A DNA stretch of 64,000 nt, taken from Cyclobacteriaceae bacterium. GTDB lineage: Bacteria; Bacteroidota; Bacteroidia; Cytophagales; Cyclobacteriaceae. The notes beneath the pieces were generated by a model that searched no databases, was not told the DNA's origin, and saw only the letters and a list, made by a program, of their open reading frames with translations. Positions 60,799 through 64,000 of the stretch are shown one piece after another. The translations under genes were made by a program, and so were the position numbers. Every line of letters begins with the position of its first letter. Position 1 is the stretch's first letter. The stretch is taken from positions 992,001 to 1,056,000 of the forward strand of contig JAHBTY010000001.1 in NCBI GenBank assembly GCA_019638355.1, read 5' to 3'.

Positions 60799-62328
60799 GT
60801 GATCCGGATTGTTGCCTTCCTGCTTCTTTTTTCTATTGTCGAAAAAGCCGCTGCACAATACTTTCAGTATTCGCAATATAATTTTACAGGCTTACGAGTA
60901 AACCCGGCACTGGCTGGTAATACAAACTATGCAGTGGCAACATTCTTGCATCGAACACAAAATACAGGCAGCGATTTTAACATTCAAAGTGATTTCCTTT
61001 CGGGCTCTTACCCATTACTAAACCCCAGTACCGGTAAACCGTGGTCGGGCTTCGGAATTTTACTTCATAGTGATCGTACAGCCGGAGTGTTTCAGGTACA
61101 GGAAGCAGCGTTGAGTTATGCGGTACACCTTTCGGTTGGTCACCTTCAAACACTTTCGTTCGGAACATCCGTTTTATTTCAGAGCAGATCGGTAAAACTG
61201 GATGGATTTACAACAGGCTCACAATATGTTCCGGATCGTGGATTTGATCGATTTGCTTTTTCTGGAGAAAACTTTTCACAATTCAGAGGAAGTCATGTAA
61301 CCTTTAACATGGGCCTTCAATGGCAACAACTCAATCGAAAAGGTTTGCCTATACACTACATCGGTATTTCCATTTTTGATCTTAACAAACCGGTTAGTTC
61401 ATTTACTGATGTTCAGTACCAAACACCCATTACGATGGTGGCTAATGCAGGTTTCAAATTATATTCGGTTGAAAATCTGAGTATTTTTCCGGAGGGACTT
61501 ATTACACTTTCGGCCGGTAATGTTTCAGCAAATATTGGGGCTCGCGTTCAGTGGGAGTTGAATGGTGATCCGCGCACGATTGGCGATCGGGTTGATGTGA
61601 TTACAAAAGTGGTTCCGGGCCGTTCTGGGATTATAGGTGTTCAGCTGCATCGCGAAACAATTTCAGTAGGAGCTACTTATGATTTTCCGGTGTTCGGTAA
61701 CAATCCTTCCAATCAGGGAGCACTGGAAATAGGACTTCAGATTCGTAAGCCGGTAAAAACGCGGTATCAGAAAATGCGCGAAAAGAGATTAGAAGAAATT
61801 GCAAAGAAAAAAGCAGCCGTGAAGCAGCCTGTTGTAAAATCAAACATTACGGTAGCAGATTCAATCAAAGCTGTTGTTCCTCCGGTTGATTCAACCAAAC
61901 AATCAACTGCAGGAATGGATTCAATAACGCAGCTTACACCTAAACCTGCGGTTAATGTTGGTCCTTTTGCACAACAGCCCATGGTGGTTGAACGGAAAGT
62001 ACTCCACTTCAATTTTGAATTTAATTCGGCTGATCTGGATGAGGAGGCGGAAGACTTTTTAAAAAATCTTGCTCGTACCCTGCAGCAAAACGAATCATTA
62101 AATCTTATAATTGAGGGCCATACCGATAATATCGGCAGCGATAAGTTTAACCTGCGATTATCGCAAAGACGCGCGGATGCTGTGAAGCATGAACTGATAA
62201 AAGCAGGCATAAATCCTAATCGCATAAAAAGCGAAGGAAAAGGAATGCGCGAGCCGCTCAATGAAAATCTAACGGATGCACAGCGTGCCGATAATCGCAG
62301 GGTAGTATTAACGTTGGTGCAAGAGTAA
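60799..62328 (+). CDS. PorP/SprF-family outer-membrane protein fused to OmpA domain
   Basis: GTG start at 60799, 4 nt after the previous stop. The 509-residue protein has a signal (IRIVAFLLLFSIVEKAAAQ) and a PorP/SprF barrel of about 300 residues (YFQYSQYNFTGLRVNPALAGN, WSGFGILLHSDRTAGVF). A Lys/Pro/Thr linker leads to an OmpA C-terminal domain (LHFNFEFNSADLDEEAEDFLK, IIEGHTDNIGSDKFNLRLSQRRADAVKHEL, RADNRRVVLTLV). The last part binds peptidoglycan. PorP/SprF proteins serve as outer-membrane partners of type B cargo, so this and the previous gene act together. Confidence 0.88.
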   Translation: MIRIVAFLLLFSIVEKAAAQYFQYSQYNFTGLRVNPALAGNTNYAVATFLHRTQNTGSDFNIQSDFLSGSYPLLNPSTGKPWSGFGILLHSDRTAGVFQVQEAALSYAVHLSVGHLQTLSFGTSVLFQSRSVKLDGFTTGSQYVPDRGFDRFAFSGENFSQFRGSHVTFNMGLQWQQLNRKGLPIHYIGISIFDLNKPVSSFTDVQYQTPITMVANAGFKLYSVENLSIFPEGLITLSAGNVSANIGARVQWELNGDPRTIGDRVDVITKVVPGRSGIIGVQLHRETISVGATYDFPVFGNNPSNQGALEIGLQIRKPVKTRYQKMREKRLEEIAKKKAAVKQPVVKSNITVADSIKAVVPPVDSTKQSTAGMDSITQLTPKPAVNVGPFAQQPMVVERKVLHFNFEFNSADLDEEAEDFLKNLARTLQQNESLNLIIEGHTDNIGSDKFNLRLSQRRADAVKHELIKAGINPNRIKSEGKGMREPLNENLTDAQRADNRRVVLTLVQE

Positions 62329-62332
62329 ACTT

Positions 62333-62590
62333 TTACTCCTTAAATCGCAATTTGAAATACAATAGCGATGAAGCCAGCACTAATGTAAGCAGGTTGGCTA
62401 CTATTACCGGTATATCGCGAATGACGATTCCGTAGATTAACCATAACAATACACCAAAGCAGAAGAAGGAAAACATGCCTAATGAAAGATCTTTGGCTGA
62501 GCCACTCTTCCAGGTTTTAATTACTTGCGGCAAAAAAGCGATAGTCGTGCATGATCCCGCAGCCAACCCAAGTACTTGAATGATGTTCAT
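62333..62590 (-). CDS. SemiSWEET-type sugar transporter
   Basis: The 85-residue protein has three membrane helices with the PQ-loop-type motif (FLPQVIKTWKSGSAKDLSLGM). It ends FKLRFKE. SemiSWEETs form dimers that allow passive sugar movement. It is on the strand opposite the PorP gene, with the stops 5 nt apart. Confidence 0.88.
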   Translation of the reverse strand: MNIIQVLGLAAGSCTTIAFLPQVIKTWKSGSAKDLSLGMFSFFCFGVLLWLIYGIVIRDIPVIVANLLTLVLASSLLYFKLRFKE

Positions 62591-62747
62591 AATTTTATTT
62601 TCAATGCAAAGATACGGCTTGCTATTGAGGTTGGTTGCGTACGTGTAAGATTATCCGCTACAGAACTCAGTTCAATCGTTTGCTGAGATTTTTAGTGTTA
62701 AACCAAGCGCCCTCTATCCGTTAAGCGCTTGGTAATCTGCGTTAACA

Positions 62748-64000
62748 TTAATAATCATCCGTTAAGGCAAACGTATTTTTTCGTTGCATCCATTTGCCTT
62801 GCGTAAAATCCGGAAACTCCACACTTTCTCCGCCTAATTGTATGGAAGATTCTGAAAGGGGAGTAATGGCGCTCCACGTTACCGCATCATATACATCTTG
62901 CGGGGTGTTGGTTTTTCGTTTTACTGATTCAATAAAGGCATGCAACACAAACCAATCCATACCCCCGTGCCCGGCACCGCTGGCATCGTTGCCATATTTT
63001 TTCCAGAGCGGGTGATCGTATTTTTCCAACCACGCTTTTGCATCTTCCCATTGATGGGGTTTGGGACTTTGTCCTTCTATATAAATAGATTTATTCACAT
63101 CCATCCAAATACCCTTTGTGCCTTGCACACGGAACCCCAAAGAATAGGGGCGAGGCAAATTTGTATCGTGTTGAAGCAGTATAGTTTCTTTGTTGGTTGT
63201 ACTGATCATGGTAGTAACCACATCGCCCAATTTGAAATTTACTTTTGCATTGGGATGCTCGGCCCCACCCAGTTTTACTACATGCTCGTGCAAACCTTTT
63301 GCTTTTGTAGAATACGAAACCAATTGCGTAAAGCGATTGCCGCGGTTGATATCAATCATCATCGCCACCGGCCCAATGCCATGTGTTGGATACAAGTCGC
63401 CATCGCGGTAAACTGAATGGTTGGTACGCCATTGCGCTTCTGAAAACCCTTTTTCGCCAAACTCAGCACCACCACCGTATGGATTTTTGCCATCATTAAA
63501 TTTTACTTCGCGTAAATCGTGCTGATAGCCACCTTGAAGATGAACCAACTCACCAAATACATTTTGGCGCACCATATTTAATACGGCCATTACATCGCGT
63601 CTGTAACAAACGTTCTCCAACATCATTAACGGCATGCCTGTGCGCTCGCTGGTGTGTACCAGTTGCCAGCATTCTTCCACGGTCATTCCGGTAATTACTT
63701 CGCATCCTACATATTTTTTTGCATTCATGGCATCTAAGCACATTACGGTATGCCATTCCCACGGAGTGGAAATAATAACTGCATCAATGTCTTTATTCTC
63801 CAATAGTTTTTTGTATCCATGTGGTCCATCCATAATAACCTGCGGTTTCGGTTTACCCGATTTAGTAACCAATGCAAGGCTCATATCAATCATACGCTGT
63901 TGCACATCGCAAATGGCAACTACTTCGGTATCGGTACGCTTCAACGCCAACTCCAGATGATTTTGCCCACGCAAACCCACACCAATAAACCCTACTTTTA
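62748..64000 (-). CDS. Gfo/Idh/MocA family oxidoreductase, 5' end outside window
   Basis: The frame reads through the window edge: the sequence before the first internal start reads K-V-G-F-I-G-V-G-L-R-G-Q. So the true start lies beyond 64000, and the GTG at 63980 is not the start. It has the Rossmann motif (VGLRGQNHLELAL, EVVAICDVQ), a region with STPWEWHTVMCLDAMNAKKYVGCEVITG, and a C-terminal domain with RVQGTKGIWMDVNKS and GHGGMDWFVLHAFIE. The motif GHGGMDWF is common in glycoside-hydrolase-109-like (NAD-dependent) enzymes. An oxidoreductase or glycosidase of this type is plausible. Confidence 0.85.
   Translation of the reverse strand, partial: KVGFIGVGLRGQNHLELALKRTDTEVVAICDVQQRMIDMSLALVTKSGKPKPQVIMDGPHGYKKLLENKDIDAVIISTPWEWHTVMCLDAMNAKKYVGCEVITGMTVEECWQLVHTSERTGMPLMMLENVCYRRDVMAVLNMVRQNVFGELVHLQGGYQHDLREVKFNDGKNPYGGGAEFGEKGFSEAQWRTNHSVYRDGDLYPTHGIGPVAMMIDINRGNRFTQLVSYSTKAKGLHEHVVKLGGAEHPNAKVNFKLGDVVTTMISTTNKETILLQHDTNLPRPYSLGFRVQGTKGIWMDVNKSIYIEGQSPKPHQWEDAKAWLEKYDHPLWKKYGNDASGAGHGGMDWFVLHAFIESVKRKTNTPQDVYDAVTWSAITPLSESSIQLGGESVEFPDFTQGKWMQRKNTFALTDDY

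Overview
The window looks like chromosomal DNA of a Bacteroidota member, most likely of the Cytophagales type. Evidence: Bacteroidota-style conjugation genes (TraE to TraN), ECF sigma/FecR/SusC sets, a type IX secretion C-terminal sorting signal with a PorP/SprF protein, large FtsX-type permeases paired with a PadR regulator, DUF4386 proteins, and promoter-like TAnnTTTG boxes. No rRNA or CRISPR array was seen. Two tRNAs are present: tRNA-Pro(CGG) at 46.4 kb and tRNA-Lys(TTT) at 52.9 kb.

Layout. (1) 0-12 kb, mostly minus strand: a partial M1-like peptidase, an alpha/beta hydrolase, two DUF4386 membrane proteins, two large ABC permeases, a PadR repressor with a duplicated operator-like element, a BNR-repeat protein, a tyrosinase and a DUF5655 protein. 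(2) 12.2-24.2 kb: one long minus-strand type IV secretion operon of the Bacteroidota conjugative-transposon kind (TraE, F, G, I-like paralogues, J, K, M, N plus small and unknown genes), closed by an intrinsic terminator. No relaxase or coupling protein is visible. (3) 24.4-30.0 kb, plus strand: the most striking region. A compact ubiquitin-like module (single Ubl, a Prok-E2_E-type E2, and a JAB deubiquitinase fused to a ThiF-type E1) is followed by a sigma-70-like protein, an ImmA/IrrE metallopeptidase, a zinc-ribbon plus DUF4186-like protein and a radical SAM enzyme. (4) 30.0-32.7 kb: a sigma/FecR/TonB-receptor locus whose receptor is cut off after the plug-proximal start, abutting the cargo. 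A structured RNA-like block lies upstream of the sigma gene. (5) 32.8-40 kb: a probable defence island with an XRE regulator, an MNT-HEPN protein, an AbiEi/AbiEii pair with duplicated 40-bp operator-like repeats, and a large SF1 helicase with a small PUA-like partner. (6) 40-46.4 kb: an RteC-like protein, a small sigma/anti-sigma pair, unknown mobile-element genes, a long imperfect hairpin, and a serine recombinase whose frame runs into the 3' end of tRNA-Pro, marking the right edge of the integrated element. (7) 46.5-64 kb: ordinary chromosome, with a LytTR/LytS two-component pair, a LolCDE-like ABC exporter with a HlyD adaptor, an ArsR-SRPBCC-DUF1801-DoxX cluster, sugar-phosphate isomerase and Gfo/Idh oxidoreductase genes, and an ECF sigma-TonB-T9SS cargo-PorP/OmpA operon.

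How it fits together: roughly 12.2-46.4 kb reads as an integrated, probably decayed conjugative element. Its cargo is a ubiquitin-like conjugation operon and several abortive-infection type systems. The ubiquitin-like operon is the best candidate for an undescribed system. Its E2 has no cysteine and its Ubl lacks a C-terminal glycine, so its chemistry is unlikely to be canonical. All assignments are from reading the sequence; no database search was possible.
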